Shown here: one piece after another, positions 1 to 8,274 of the stretch
Layout of the letters: the number at the start of each line of letters is the position of its first letter
How positions within the stretch are numbered: the stretch's first letter is position 1
From: Spirochaetaceae bacterium
GTDB lineage: Bacteria > Spirochaetota > Spirochaetia > DSM-27196 > SKKC01
DNA length: 64,000 nt
Direction: 5' to 3'
NCBI GenBank assembly: GCA_007694005.1
Contig: RECN01000197.1
Location: 1 to 64,000, forward strand
Notes under the pieces: generated by a model
Told to the model about the DNA's origin: nothing
Database searches by the model: none
What the model saw: only the letters and a program-made list of their open reading frames with translations
Position numbers and translations under genes: made by a program

Positions 1-1202
1 GGCGCTTCGTCGACCCGGAAGTCGGAGCTGCATACGCATTCCTGCTCGGAAGCGTGCAGGAGATTACCGCGGTCAGCGAGTATGAACTCGAGCTCCGACT
101 CGCACGACCCTTCGCGCCTATCCTTTCGCACCTCTCCCACAGCTTTATCGGCATTGTAAGCCCGGCACAGCTTGCGGGTCTTGGTCCGAATGATGCCATT
201 GAGATTCCTGTCGGTACCGGTCCCTACGTCATGGATGCGTGGAACCGCGGTGAAAGCATTACGATGAGCGTCAATGCGGACTACTACGGAAACACACCGC
301 AGATCGAAAACCTCGTTTTCAACTTCATCCCCGAAGCATCGGCGCGCATCGTAGCCCTTGAAACCGGCGAAGCGGATGCGATCATGGCCGTACCTCCTCA
401 GGATGCCGCGAGGCTTGATGCTGACCCGAACATAGACGTGGTGTATCAGACCAGTGTTCGTACGATCTACATCAGTTTCAACAACGTCCGCGAGCCTTTT
501 ACCGATCGACGCGTACGCCTCGCCATGAACCACGCAATCGACAAGCAGGCTATCGTTGACGGCCTGTTCGGTGGAAACGCCTTCGTCGCAGATGCACCGG
601 TTGTAGACGCAGTATTCGGCCACGTCTCTGTCGGCCCCTACGAATACGATCCTGACCTGGCGCGTGAACTTCTTGCCGAAGCCGGTTTTGAAGACGGACT
701 CGACATCACCATACATCACCCGACCGGTCGCTATCCGCTTGATGCAACGGTTGCCGAAGCGGTTCAGGACATGCTTGCAGACGTCGGCGTAAACGCAACA
801 CTCGAAACACGCGAGTGGTCAAGCTACCTGAGTTTCACGGCACAGCCCCCGGAGCTCGCCGAATACGACACCTTCCTGCTTGGATGGGGTACGGTAACGC
901 TTGACTCCGATTATGGACTGTTTGCCCTTCTTCACACGCAGCAGTGGAATCCGAACGGAAATAACCGTGGTTTCTACAGCAACGAACGTGTCGACGAGCT
1001 GCTTTCCGCAGCCCGGGTAGAGACTGACCCTGCGACGCGCGAAGTGATGTATGCCGAAGCCATTGAACTGATCTGGGACGATGCTCCATGGATTTTCCTC
1101 TACAACGAAGGCCAGATTAACGCTGTGCGTTCGAATGTAGGCGGATTGATCCATCATCCCCTGGAGAACCTCAGTGCCTGGGACGCGTTCTTCATCGACT
1201 GA
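1..1202 (+). CDS. Family 5 solute-binding protein of a peptide ABC transporter (5' end outside window)
   Basis: This is the periplasmic substrate-binding lipoprotein or protein of a dipeptide/oligopeptide ABC importer. The reading frame (codons from base 3) is open to the left edge, so the GTG at 54 listed in the ORF track is internal and the gene starts upstream. About 400 C-terminal residues are visible out of the usual 500-600. They contain typical SBP_bac_5 segments: YVMDAWNRGE followed by EASARIVALETGEADAI, then RRVRLAMNHAIDKQAIVDGL, and a closing WIFLYNEGQINAV. It is followed by permease and ATPase genes on the same strand, so it supplies substrate to that transporter. Its specificity cannot be read from sequence. 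Part of the N-terminal lobe and the signal peptide are missing from the window. Confidence 0.93.
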   Translation, partial: RFVDPEVGAAYAFLLGSVQEITAVSEYELELRLARPFAPILSHLSHSFIGIVSPAQLAGLGPNDAIEIPVGTGPYVMDAWNRGESITMSVNADYYGNTPQIENLVFNFIPEASARIVALETGEADAIMAVPPQDAARLDADPNIDVVYQTSVRTIYISFNNVREPFTDRRVRLAMNHAIDKQAIVDGLFGGNAFVADAPVVDAVFGHVSVGPYEYDPDLARELLAEAGFEDGLDITIHHPTGRYPLDATVAEAVQDMLADVGVNATLETREWSSYLSFTAQPPELAEYDTFLLGWGTVTLDSDYGLFALLHTQQWNPNGNNRGFYSNERVDELLSAARVETDPATREVMYAEAIELIWDDAPWIFLYNEGQINAVRSNVGGLIHHPLENLSAWDAFFID

Positions 1203-1236
1203 TAGTCAGTTGTCATAGCGTCCAGAGAAATTTATA

Positions 1237-1273
1237 CGACGTCGTTGCGGTCATCCCGACCGTGGCGACGTCG
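1237..1273 (+). promoter_or_regulatory. Stem-loop between binding-protein and permease genes
   Basis: The two arms are CGACGTCG (1237-1244 and 1266-1273), with an inner CGGTC/GACCG stem (1248-1252/1258-1262) around a five-base loop. No T-tract follows, so it is not a canonical intrinsic terminator. Its place just after the binding-protein gene matches the known use of intercistronic hairpins to keep binding-protein mRNA more abundant than permease mRNA. That role here is inference. Confidence 0.6.
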
Positions 1274-1299
1274 ATTCTGTTTTACGGAGATAGATACCC

Positions 1300-2235
1300 G
1301 TGTATCAGTACATTGCCCGTCGACTGCTACTTACCATTCCCGTTGTGTTCGGTGTTGCAGTGATCGTTTTTTCTATTGTCCGCTTTATTCCTGGTGACCC
1401 GGCGCGGGCCATTGCGGGAGTGCAGGCAACGCCCGAGTTTATACAACAGGTACGGGTACGGTACGCCCTCGACCAGCCCTTGCACGTACAGTTTGGTCTG
1501 TATCTGCGAGGTCTGGCCCGGGGTGATCTTGGACAGTCAACCTTTACGCGTCGGCCGGTTACAACCGAAATCGCCGAGCGTTTTCCACGGACTCTGCTTC
1601 TTGCTTCTATTTCGCTGGCCTTTGCTACCGTTCTCGGGGTTGGGGCAGGAATCGTTTCAGCGACGAGGCGCAATTCCCTCTTTGACAATGCGAGCATGTT
1701 TATTGCCCTCGTAGGGGTTGCAGCGCCGGTTTTCTGGCTGGCGCTGATGCTGCAGCTTCTTTTTGCGGTTCAGCTGAGGCTGCTTCCTGCGACCGGGATG
1801 GGAAGCTGGCGGCACCTGGTTCTCCCGGCGGTGACGCTCGGAAGTGCGAGTGCCGCGCTCATGGCCCGCATAACTCGATCAAGCATGCTCGAAGTCCTGC
1901 GTCTCGACTTTATTACGACCGCGCGAGCGAAAGGACTTACTGAGCGCGTCGTAATTTACAAGCACGCCCTGAAAAACGCCCTGATTCCCGTTGTAACGGT
2001 TCTCGGCCTGCAGTTCGGCATCCTGCTCGGCGGAGCAGTTCTGACCGAAACCGTTTTTGCCTGGCCCGGTGTCGGCAGGCTACTCGTAGACGCAATTCTC
2101 AGACGGGATTATCCGGTGGTTCAGGGTACCGTGATGCTGCTTGCCCTGCTTTTTGTGCTGATTAATCTCGTTGTCGATATCGTATACGCCTTTCTTGATC
2201 CGCGTATTCACTATCAGGGCGGATCAGAGGAGTAA
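1300..2235 (+). CDS. dppB: Peptide ABC transporter permease, DppB/OppB type
   Basis: This is an inner-membrane permease subunit of the peptide importer. Its 311 residues are the normal family length. The start MYQYIARRLLLTIPVVFGV is the usual first helix of DppB proteins. A TM topology of about six helices is visible. The cytoplasmic EAA loop (ARAKGLTERVVIYKHALKNA) that docks on the ATPases is intact, followed by TETVFAWPGVGRLL. A GTG start is chosen because GGAG lies upstream and the protein begins exactly where the family begins. It follows the binding-protein gene after a 97-bp spacer holding a hairpin, and the next permease follows after 3 bp. The symbol is by family and the substrate is not proven. 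Confidence 0.93.
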   Translation: MYQYIARRLLLTIPVVFGVAVIVFSIVRFIPGDPARAIAGVQATPEFIQQVRVRYALDQPLHVQFGLYLRGLARGDLGQSTFTRRPVTTEIAERFPRTLLLASISLAFATVLGVGAGIVSATRRNSLFDNASMFIALVGVAAPVFWLALMLQLLFAVQLRLLPATGMGSWRHLVLPAVTLGSASAALMARITRSSMLEVLRLDFITTARAKGLTERVVIYKHALKNALIPVVTVLGLQFGILLGGAVLTETVFAWPGVGRLLVDAILRRDYPVVQGTVMLLALLFVLINLVVDIVYAFLDPRIHYQGGSEE

Positions 2236-2238
2236 GTC

Positions 2239-3129
2239 ATGAGCACAGCAACAGCGACCGATGCAACATTGCCAAAAGAGAAAACAAAAAAGACAAGCGA
2301 GCTGAAGGAAGTCCTGAAGCACCTGATCCGCAACCGCGCCGCGGTGGCAGGCCTCGTCATTATCGGGTTCTTCCTGATAGTAGCCATTTTTGCCCCGTAT
2401 ATCGCAACTCACAGCCCGACGTCGACATCGCTTGTGACGAGGCTGCAGGGTCCAAGCGCTGAGCACCTCCTGGGGACCGACGAACTCGGGAGGGATCTGT
2501 TCAGCCGCATGGTATTCGGAAGCCGTATCTCACTGAACATCGGACTGATCTCTACACTCATCGGGGTCGTATTCGGCGTCCCTATCGGTGCCGTCAGTGG
2601 GTATTACGGCGGTAAGCTCGACATAATTACCCAGCGTTTCATCGATATCATGATTGCCTTTCCGGGCATTCTTCTGGCCATAGTTGTCGTGACGGTTCTC
2701 GGCGTCGGCGTGCAGAACGTCATGATCGCAACGGGTATCGCGAGCGTTCCGGTGTACGCCCGCCTGGTCCGCGGATCGGTACTTGCGGTTAAAGAGCAGA
2801 GCTACGTTGCCGCCGCGCGCGCAGCCGGCCTTGGCGACTTCAGCATCATCTTCAAACACATTCTTCCGAACTGCCTTGCCCCCATAATCGTGCAGAGTAC
2901 ATTCCAGATCGCAACATCAATTCTGTGGGCAGCGGGTCTCGGATTTCTTGGCCTCGGCGCACAGGCACCGACCCCGGAGTGGGGAGCCATCCTCAGTAAC
3001 GGTCGCGCATACATTCGCACGGCTCATCACCTGACAACCTACCCGGGTCTCGCGATCCTGTTCATGGTACTCGGGTTCAACCTGGTCGGTGACGGTCTTC
3101 GTGATGCGCTTGATCCGAAAACACGATAG
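2239..3129 (+). CDS. dppC: Peptide ABC transporter permease, DppC/OppC type
   Basis: This is the second permease subunit, 296 residues. A cytoplasmic N-terminus rich in Lys/Glu is followed by TM1 (about residues 36-56), the hallmark GTDELGRDLFSRMVFGSR of DppC-type proteins, four to five more helices, and an EAA loop (ARAAGLGDFSIIFKHILPN). The Shine-Dalgarno GAGGAGTAAG overlaps the stop of dppB and the spacer is 3 bp, so translation is likely coupled. With the dppB-type subunit it forms the heterodimeric channel of the first peptide importer. Confidence 0.94.
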   Translation: MSTATATDATLPKEKTKKTSELKEVLKHLIRNRAAVAGLVIIGFFLIVAIFAPYIATHSPTSTSLVTRLQGPSAEHLLGTDELGRDLFSRMVFGSRISLNIGLISTLIGVVFGVPIGAVSGYYGGKLDIITQRFIDIMIAFPGILLAIVVVTVLGVGVQNVMIATGIASVPVYARLVRGSVLAVKEQSYVAAARAAGLGDFSIIFKHILPNCLAPIIVQSTFQIATSILWAAGLGFLGLGAQAPTPEWGAILSNGRAYIRTAHHLTTYPGLAILFMVLGFNLVGDGLRDALDPKTR

Positions 3130-3144
3130 GAACGGATATACACC

Positions 3145-4185
3145 ATGAAGAACCTGCTGGAAGTCAAGAATCTTCAGACGAGCTTCAACACCGAGGGTGG
3201 AAAGGTACGGGCCGTAGATAACGTATCGTTCAGTATCAAGGCTGGCGAAGTGGTCGGGCTCGTCGGAGAGAGCGGATGTGGAAAAACTGCCGCCTCCCTG
3301 AGCATACTGCAGCTCCTCCCGACACCACCGGCATCCATTGACGGGGGACAGATCATCTTCGACGGAACTGATCTGCTTACGCTGTCGAGGGAAAAAATCA
3401 GAAAGATCAGGGGAAACGATATTGCCATGATCTTTCAGGAGCCGATGACAAGTCTCAACCCCGTCTACACCATCGGTAACCAGCTGTCTGAGTCAATACG
3501 GCTGCACCAGGGCTTGAACCCGCGACACGCGCGCGTGAAGAGCATAGAAATGCTCAAACTTGTCGGTATACCCCGTCCCGAGGAAGTCATAGACGAGTAT
3601 CCGCATCGCTTTTCGGGCGGCATGCGGCAGCGGGCCATGATTGCCATGGCTCTGAGCTGCAACCCCAAGCTTCTCATCGCGGACGAGCCGACGACTGCTC
3701 TCGATGTGACCATACAGGCACAGATCCTCGAACTCATGCGTGATCTGAAAGACCGGATCAATACGGCGATTCTGTTTATTACGCACGATCTCGGTGTCAT
3801 CGCCGAAATGGCTGATAGAGTCGTCGTCATGTATTCCGGGAAGGTTGTGGAGCAGGCTGATGTAAAGACACTCTTCCACGATCCACAGCATCCCTACACG
3901 CAGGGGCTCATTAACTCACGGCCCGGTATCGATCAACTCAGCCGGCGACTTCGCTTTATTCCCGGTAATGTGCCGAATCCGCTTGAAATGCCGGGAGGCT
4001 GTCCGTTTCATCCCCGCTGCAGGAAAGCAATGACGATCTGCAGCCGGGAAATGCCCCGGCAACGGGAGCTGGCTCACGGACATACGGTACGGTGCTGGCA
4101 GCACGAGAATGTCCCGGAGCAGGACGCGAAACCGCTGGCGTCGGCAGCAGTCGCCCAGGCGAGTATGGAGGGACAGTATGAGTGA
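3145..4185 (+). CDS. dppD: Peptide ABC transporter ATP-binding protein, DppD/OppD type
   Basis: This is one of two ATPase subunits that drive peptide import, 346 residues. In order it shows Walker A (GESGCGKTAAS), a Q-loop ([10 protein letters not shown]), the ABC signature FSGGMRQR, Walker B with catalytic Glu ([13 protein letters not shown]) and an H-loop (ITHDLG). The C-terminal oligopeptide-transporter domain carries the four Cys of the family (CPFHPRC, C, VRC). In some OppD/DppD proteins this site is known to hold an iron-sulfur cluster, and binding here is inferred. It starts 15 bp after dppC and its last 8 bp overlap the next gene. Confidence 0.95.
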   Translation: MKNLLEVKNLQTSFNTEGGKVRAVDNVSFSIKAGEVVGLVGESGCGKTAASLSILQLLPTPPASIDGGQIIFDGTDLLTLSREKIRKIRGNDIAMIFQEPMTSLNPVYTIGNQLSESIRLHQGLNPRHARVKSIEMLKLVGIPRPEEVIDEYPHRFSGGMRQRAMIAMALSCNPKLLIADEPTTALDVTIQAQILELMRDLKDRINTAILFITHDLGVIAEMADRVVVMYSGKVVEQADVKTLFHDPQHPYTQGLINSRPGIDQLSRRLRFIPGNVPNPLEMPGGCPFHPRCRKAMTICSREMPRQRELAHGHTVRCWQHENVPEQDAKPLASAAVAQASMEGQYE

Positions 4186-5176
4186 TACGAAGCCGGTGCT
4201 GTCGGTCCGGAGTCTGAAGAAATATTTCCCTATACGTACGGGGGTTTTCAGCCGGACTGTCGGGCACGTAAAGGCCGTTGACGACGTATCGTTCGATATC
4301 GTACCCGGTGAAACCTTTGCGCTCGTCGGTGAAAGCGGGTGCGGGAAGAGCACGACCGGCCGGACGATACTCCGCCTTCAGGGAGCAACTGGTGGTGAGG
4401 TCACTTTTCAGGGCGAGGACGTGTTCAGCGCGAGCGGTGAGCGCATGCGAAAGCTCAGAAAGGACATGCAGATCGTGTTTCAGGATCCATACAGCGCTCT
4501 GAATCCCCGGATGAGGGTTGGAACGGCGATACGCGAGATCCTCAGCGTGCACGGAGTTGCACACGGTCAGGAGGCTCAGGAGCGTGCCGAGGAAGTACTC
4601 GTTCGTTGTGGTCTTGAGCGCTATCACGCGACGCGCTATCCCCACGAGTTTTCCGGTGGTCAGCGGCAGCGTGTCGTCATAGCCCGTGCACTCGCCCTCG
4701 ACCCGAAGTTTATCGTCGCCGATGAACCGATTTCGGCTCTCGACGTGAGCATACAGAGTCAGGTCATCAATCTGCTCGAGGACCTGCAGGATGAGTTTGA
4801 GCTGACCTACCTGTTTATCAGCCATGACCTGAGTGTGGTCAAGCACATGGCCGACCGGGTTGGGGTCATGTATCTTGGCAAACTCGTCGAGGTCGCGGAC
4901 AAGGCCGACTTCTACCGGGAGCCGCTTCATCCCTACAGTCAGGCTCTGTTGTCCGCGATTCCCGTGAACGATCCGACCGAGAAAAAGCAGCGTATTATCC
5001 TCAAGGGTGACGTTCCGAGTCCGGCGAACCCTCCTTCGGGGTGCCCCTTCCATACCCGTTGTCCACACGCCATGCCGGTGTGTAAAACAGTGGTCCCGAA
5101 GCTCAAAAAAACAGATGTTGGACGAGAGGTTGCGTGTCATCTCGTGCACCCGCCAGAGGAAGAGGTTCCCGCGTGA
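4178..5176 (+). CDS. dppF: Peptide ABC transporter ATP-binding protein, DppF/OppF type
   Basis: This is the second ATPase of the importer, 332 residues. The ORF track opens at 4109, but the ATG at 4178 is preferred. It has the upstream GGAGGG, overlaps the dppD stop by 8 bp, and gives the normal family N-terminus (MSDTKPVLSVRSLKKYF). Walker [13 protein letters not shown]-loop QDPYSALNPR, signature FSGGQRQR, Walker B FIVADEPISALDV and SHDLS are all intact. The C-terminal Cys-rich oligo/dipeptide domain (CPFHTRC, VC, VAC) is present. With DppD it forms the ATPase heterodimer. Its stop overlaps the start of a tiny membrane protein gene. Confidence 0.95.
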   Translation: MSDTKPVLSVRSLKKYFPIRTGVFSRTVGHVKAVDDVSFDIVPGETFALVGESGCGKSTTGRTILRLQGATGGEVTFQGEDVFSASGERMRKLRKDMQIVFQDPYSALNPRMRVGTAIREILSVHGVAHGQEAQERAEEVLVRCGLERYHATRYPHEFSGGQRQRVVIARALALDPKFIVADEPISALDVSIQSQVINLLEDLQDEFELTYLFISHDLSVVKHMADRVGVMYLGKLVEVADKADFYREPLHPYSQALLSAIPVNDPTEKKQRIILKGDVPSPANPPSGCPFHTRCPHAMPVCKTVVPKLKKTDVGREVACHLVHPPEEEVPA

Positions 5177-5310
5177 ACGAAGACCGCATACGAGGTCGCG
5201 AAATACTGCTGCTGCTGTGGGTCGCCGCCCGTGTCGTGCTTCCCATTCTTGGGCTCCTGATCCTGACTGTCACGCTCGGGTACGGTCTGTTTATGCTCGT
5301 ATTCGGGTAA
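5173..5310 (+). CDS. 45-residue single-pass membrane protein coupled to dppF
   Basis: This gene is too short for the ORF track. A GTG start shares a GTGA overlap with the dppF stop codon, the classic sign of translational coupling, and the frame runs 45 codons to TAA. The peptide has a charged head (NEDRIRGRE) followed by about 33 nearly uninterrupted hydrophobic residues (ILLLLWVAARVV...YGLFMLVFG), long enough for one or two membrane helices. No family is recognised. Position at the end of a transporter operon suggests an accessory transporter subunit or a small envelope protein, which is inference. Codon use looks like its neighbours. Confidence 0.6.
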   Translation: MNEDRIRGREILLLLWVAARVVLPILGLLILTVTLGYGLFMLVFG

Positions 5311-5323
5311 GTACACCGGTTTT

Positions 5324-5335
5324 TTGTTCGAACAA
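5324..5335. promoter_or_regulatory. Perfect 12-bp palindrome TTGTTCGAACAA
   Basis: This is a perfect inverted repeat just after the small membrane gene and about 35 bp upstream of the -10 of the lipoprotein gene. It could be a regulator binding site. It is too short to act as a terminator by itself, although it sits on the T-run (T6) that follows the operon end. No regulator is identifiable. Confidence 0.35.
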
Positions 5336-5369
5336 GGCCTCATGGTCGCTGTTTAGACGGTACTTGTGG

Positions 5370-5375
5370 TATACT
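5370..5375 (+). promoter_or_regulatory. -10 element 8 nt before the lipoprotein start
   Basis: TATACT lies 8 nt before the ATG at 5384, and TACTAT, shifted by two, would lie 6 nt before it. No Shine-Dalgarno is present and the -35 is weak. The transcript would begin at or next to the start codon. This is part of the leaderless pattern described in the findings. Confidence 0.4.
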
Positions 5376-5383
5376 ATAGCCAT

Positions 5384-7510
5384 ATGCTCAGGAACAGATC
5401 TCCGTTTCTTCACAGCATATTGCGTACCCGCACCGCATTCGCACTGGTTCTGATTGCCGGTCTGCTCGCGTGCGAGGGGGGAGCGCTGTTTCTCCCGGAT
5501 GCCAATGGCGAACAGAGCGTAGAAATACGCATGGTCGACTCGGGAAGCACCGTGCAGCGTTCCGACGGTCTCAGCATATCCTTTGAAACCCTGCGTTCTC
5601 AATCCGACACATCCGATTTTGATTCCGTCGTTCTCGTGCTTGAACCAGCATCTGAAATAAGCGGCCTGACGTCCTCGGGCTTGTCTGAGCGCAGAGAGCG
5701 ACGCGTCAACAGGGATGAACTTGGGGCTGACCGTGTACTTTTCGAGTCGCTCGAAGACCTGAGCCCCGGTCTCTACACCGTCATTATCACCGTCTACAAC
5801 GGCCCCGAAGAGATTCAGTCGATCAGGCGCTCGGTGTTTGTGGTCGACGAAATCTTCGCAGTAGATGGTCTGTCGGTGTACCCGGCTACCATGACGCCCG
5901 GGTCTTCCGGCATCGTGCAGGCGACCCTGCAGGTACCCGATGGCAGTGATCCCTGGTTGCGATGGTCGATCGGGGACGAAATACTCGCGTCCGGGTACGC
6001 AACCGACGGGTATACCGAGATCGAATGGCAGGCGCCCTCCCGGGAGTCGGTCTACCGGATCGGACTCGAAGTCTTTCCCTCGAGACCGTCCGCGTCAGGT
6101 CTCGCGGATCTTCGTTCATCCATACGCGAGTCTGCCGACGTTCTGGTGAGTTCTGCACGCAGCGCCCGAGAATCGCAACTCGGCTCCATCGATTCGTTTT
6201 TTCTCCTGTATCGCCTTCAGGGCAGTGTGTCCGACGATGGATTTCGTGCATCGATCGCCGATGAGCCGACAGACCATACGGTAATCGGCCACCCCAGGCT
6301 TAGCGTCGTTCAGGGTCTGTTCGGATACACGCTCGATGGTTCAAGCGGGTTCCAGTCCGAGGGCGCGGGCGTACCCTTTATCGGTGCTACGCCGACCCCG
6401 TTCACGCTTCACGCGCGTATCGTGCCTGAACCTTCGTCAGCGGGTTCTGCAGGGAACGATTCGCGGCCTTCGGGTACGCTCTTCGAGACCGAAACAAGTG
6501 CACCCTCATTTCGATTTGCAGTCTCAGTCGATGCGGATGGCACGCCCGCGGTGCGTCTCTCAAATGGCGATCATGACGATCTCGCAAGCGGCCCGCCGGG
6601 ACTGCTTCCTGGTGGCGAAGCAGCTCTGTTATCCGTTTCGGTCGTCCCCGCCGAACGGAGCACGGCCATACTCTGGTTCCTGAACGGACGCCTCGTTGAC
6701 ATTTCCGAGCTTGCGGTCGCGTTCCCGGCCTCCCCGGTTACGGCGGAACACGCAGGTGGAAGCGCACGGATCGACGTTGAAGAGTCCGAGATCACGGCAA
6801 GACAGGGAGTTACCCGCATTGGAGCCGCCGAGCGAGGTTTCCGGGGGCTGGTTGACGAGATAGGTATCCTGTTCAGGGACGGTGAAGGGCAGATAGGAAC
6901 CGACTCGGCGGTGTTCCGTAACGCGATGGAAAGTCGCTACGCGGGACGCCTCGCGTATGCGCGCGGGTTCCAGGGAATGTTTGTGCCCGATGAACTGCAA
7001 ACCATAGGCCGGGTTACCGTTCGGCGCGGAGCGCTGGAACTCGACCCGGGTGCATCGGTCCTGTTTCCGGCATTTCTTTTTGAGCATGAACAGCTTGTCG
7101 TCGAGCTGGGCCTGGGCGTAACGGCTCCCGAGGCCGAAGGTACATTCCGCTTCGAAATAGAACAGTCCGACGGTACCGGGACCGACGATCGCAGTCAGCT
7201 GATTGACGTCAGTTCTTCGGGCAGCGCCACGCAGGATGGAGAGCGCATCGGAACGCTGACCTTCGTCGACGATCCCCCGGTCCTGGTTCTGCGTCTTTCG
7301 CACCAGGACGGTGTTGTACATATACGCGGAGCAGGTGATTTTGAGACCAGTATCGATCTCGGGGACGCCCGGTTCACCGGCGTACGTCTCTCAGCGCTCC
7401 ATAACGAAGCGCGCGTGATCCCCTTCCGCATTCGCAGTGTTGTCGCGCACCGTGACCGGGTATCGCTTGCCGACCGCCTCTCTGCCGGAGCTCAATCCGA
7501 GGGGGACTGA
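5384..7510 (+). CDS. Large lipoprotein with a LamG/jelly-roll-like domain
   Basis: The gene encodes a predicted 708-residue exported lipoprotein. The ATG at 5384 is preferred over the GTG at 5366, because the extra six residues would be encoded by the -10 box. An Arg-rich n-region, hydrophobic core and lipobox GLLAC place the lipidated Cys near residue 30. The middle (about residues 300-500) resembles a concanavalin/LamG fold. It has an FTLHARI-like strand and the FRGLVDEIGILFRDG segment, which is characteristic of LamG 'D-E-V' strands. Earlier parts look like beta-sandwich repeats. It may bind glycans or act as an envelope adhesin, but no specific function is recognised. It stands alone between two operons and converges with the phosphodiesterase, overlapping its 3' end by 19 bp. 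Confidence 0.72.
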   Translation: MLRNRSPFLHSILRTRTAFALVLIAGLLACEGGALFLPDANGEQSVEIRMVDSGSTVQRSDGLSISFETLRSQSDTSDFDSVVLVLEPASEISGLTSSGLSERRERRVNRDELGADRVLFESLEDLSPGLYTVIITVYNGPEEIQSIRRSVFVVDEIFAVDGLSVYPATMTPGSSGIVQATLQVPDGSDPWLRWSIGDEILASGYATDGYTEIEWQAPSRESVYRIGLEVFPSRPSASGLADLRSSIRESADVLVSSARSARESQLGSIDSFFLLYRLQGSVSDDGFRASIADEPTDHTVIGHPRLSVVQGLFGYTLDGSSGFQSEGAGVPFIGATPTPFTLHARIVPEPSSAGSAGNDSRPSGTLFETETSAPSFRFAVSVDADGTPAVRLSNGDHDDLASGPPGLLPGGEAALLSVSVVPAERSTAILWFLNGRLVDISELAVAFPASPVTAEHAGGSARIDVEESEITARQGVTRIGAAERGFRGLVDEIGILFRDGEGQIGTDSAVFRNAMESRYAGRLAYARGFQGMFVPDELQTIGRVTVRRGALELDPGASVLFPAFLFEHEQLVVELGLGVTAPEAEGTFRFEIEQSDGTGTDDRSQLIDVSSSGSATQDGERIGTLTFVDDPPVLVLRLSHQDGVVHIRGAGDFETSIDLGDARFTGVRLSALHNEARVIPFRIRSVVAHRDRVSLADRLSAGAQSEGD

Positions 7511-8271
7511 CCCTCCTTCACGGGCCGGTCGTAGAGAACACTGCCGGCGAGGGCCGGATCGTTGGTTATGACACCCGCCGCACCTCGAGCCACGCTTTCC
7601 TTCATGACCTGCGCGTCGTCGACCGTCCACACAAAAACCTCGCGTCCCTGCATCCGGGCTATAAGCGCGTGCATGCCCCGGTATTGTGCGTGGTCCGGTT
7701 TCAGAGCGTCTGCCTGACACATGTACCGGCCGAATCCGCTCCGCAGGATACGTGGCACCTCGGGATCGTGCGAATAAATGACCGCTACCGGTATCGTTTC
7801 CGAGATGCGTCTTATCTCTTTTACTGCATAGGGGTTAAAGGAGCTCACGAGGCAGCGCCTGTCGAGTCCACGCGACGAAATCATGGAAACGAGAGCCTGT
7901 TCTATGCCTGATGGTCCGTGCACTTTGTGCTTGATCTCAATGTCGTAGCACAGTCGATCGCCGAAGCGGTCGAAGACTTCACGGAGAAGAGGAATCGCTT
8001 CGGTCTCATGCACGCGAAGTTCGGACAGCGCACGCCAGCCGGTCTCGTCGACACGGCCGGGCGAGCCGGTTACGCGCTCGGTCGTGTAGTCGTGAAAGAC
8101 TACCATCTCACCGGTACTGCACACCTGTACGTCCAGTTCGATCGCGTGGGCCCCGGCGTCGTACGCCGCTTCGAAGGCTTTCATGGTGTTTTCCGGGTAG
8201 AGGCGCGAGAACCCGCGGTGCGCGAGGATCACCGGGCGGGGGGCATCGGGAAAAACTGCTCTGCGAGCCAT
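7492..8271 (-). CDS. ugpQ: Glycerophosphodiester phosphodiesterase
   Basis: It hydrolyses glycerophosphodiesters to sn-glycerol-3-phosphate and an alcohol. The 259 residues are typical for the cytosolic UgpQ type. There is no signal peptide, since the protein starts directly with VILAHRGFSRLYPENT. The catalytic His of HRG, the metal-binding ELDVQ and the second catalytic His of VVFHDYTTERVTG are all in place, followed by LCYDIEIK. Its start is 3 bp after the stop of the PspA-like gene and GGGAAGAAGG serves as Shine-Dalgarno, so it ends a three-gene minus-strand unit. The exact substrate is unknown. Confidence 0.9.
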   Translation of the reverse strand: MARRAVFPDAPRPVILAHRGFSRLYPENTMKAFEAAYDAGAHAIELDVQVCSTGEMVVFHDYTTERVTGSPGRVDETGWRALSELRVHETEAIPLLREVFDRFGDRLCYDIEIKHKVHGPSGIEQALVSMISSRGLDRRCLVSSFNPYAVKEIRRISETIPVAVIYSHDPEVPRILRSGFGRYMCQADALKPDHAQYRGMHALIARMQGREVFVWTVDDAQVMKESVARGAAGVITNDPALAGSVLYDRPVKEGQSPSD

Positions 8272-8274
8272 AGC

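Noticed and set aside
3956-5149. 397-codon minus-strand ORF over the dppD/dppF region
   Set aside because: Antisense shadow of two clear ABC ATPase genes with no ribosome-binding site.
5324-5335. TTGTTCGAACAA as a LexA (SOS) box
   Set aside because: It lacks the spacing of known LexA boxes and no SOS gene is adjacent.
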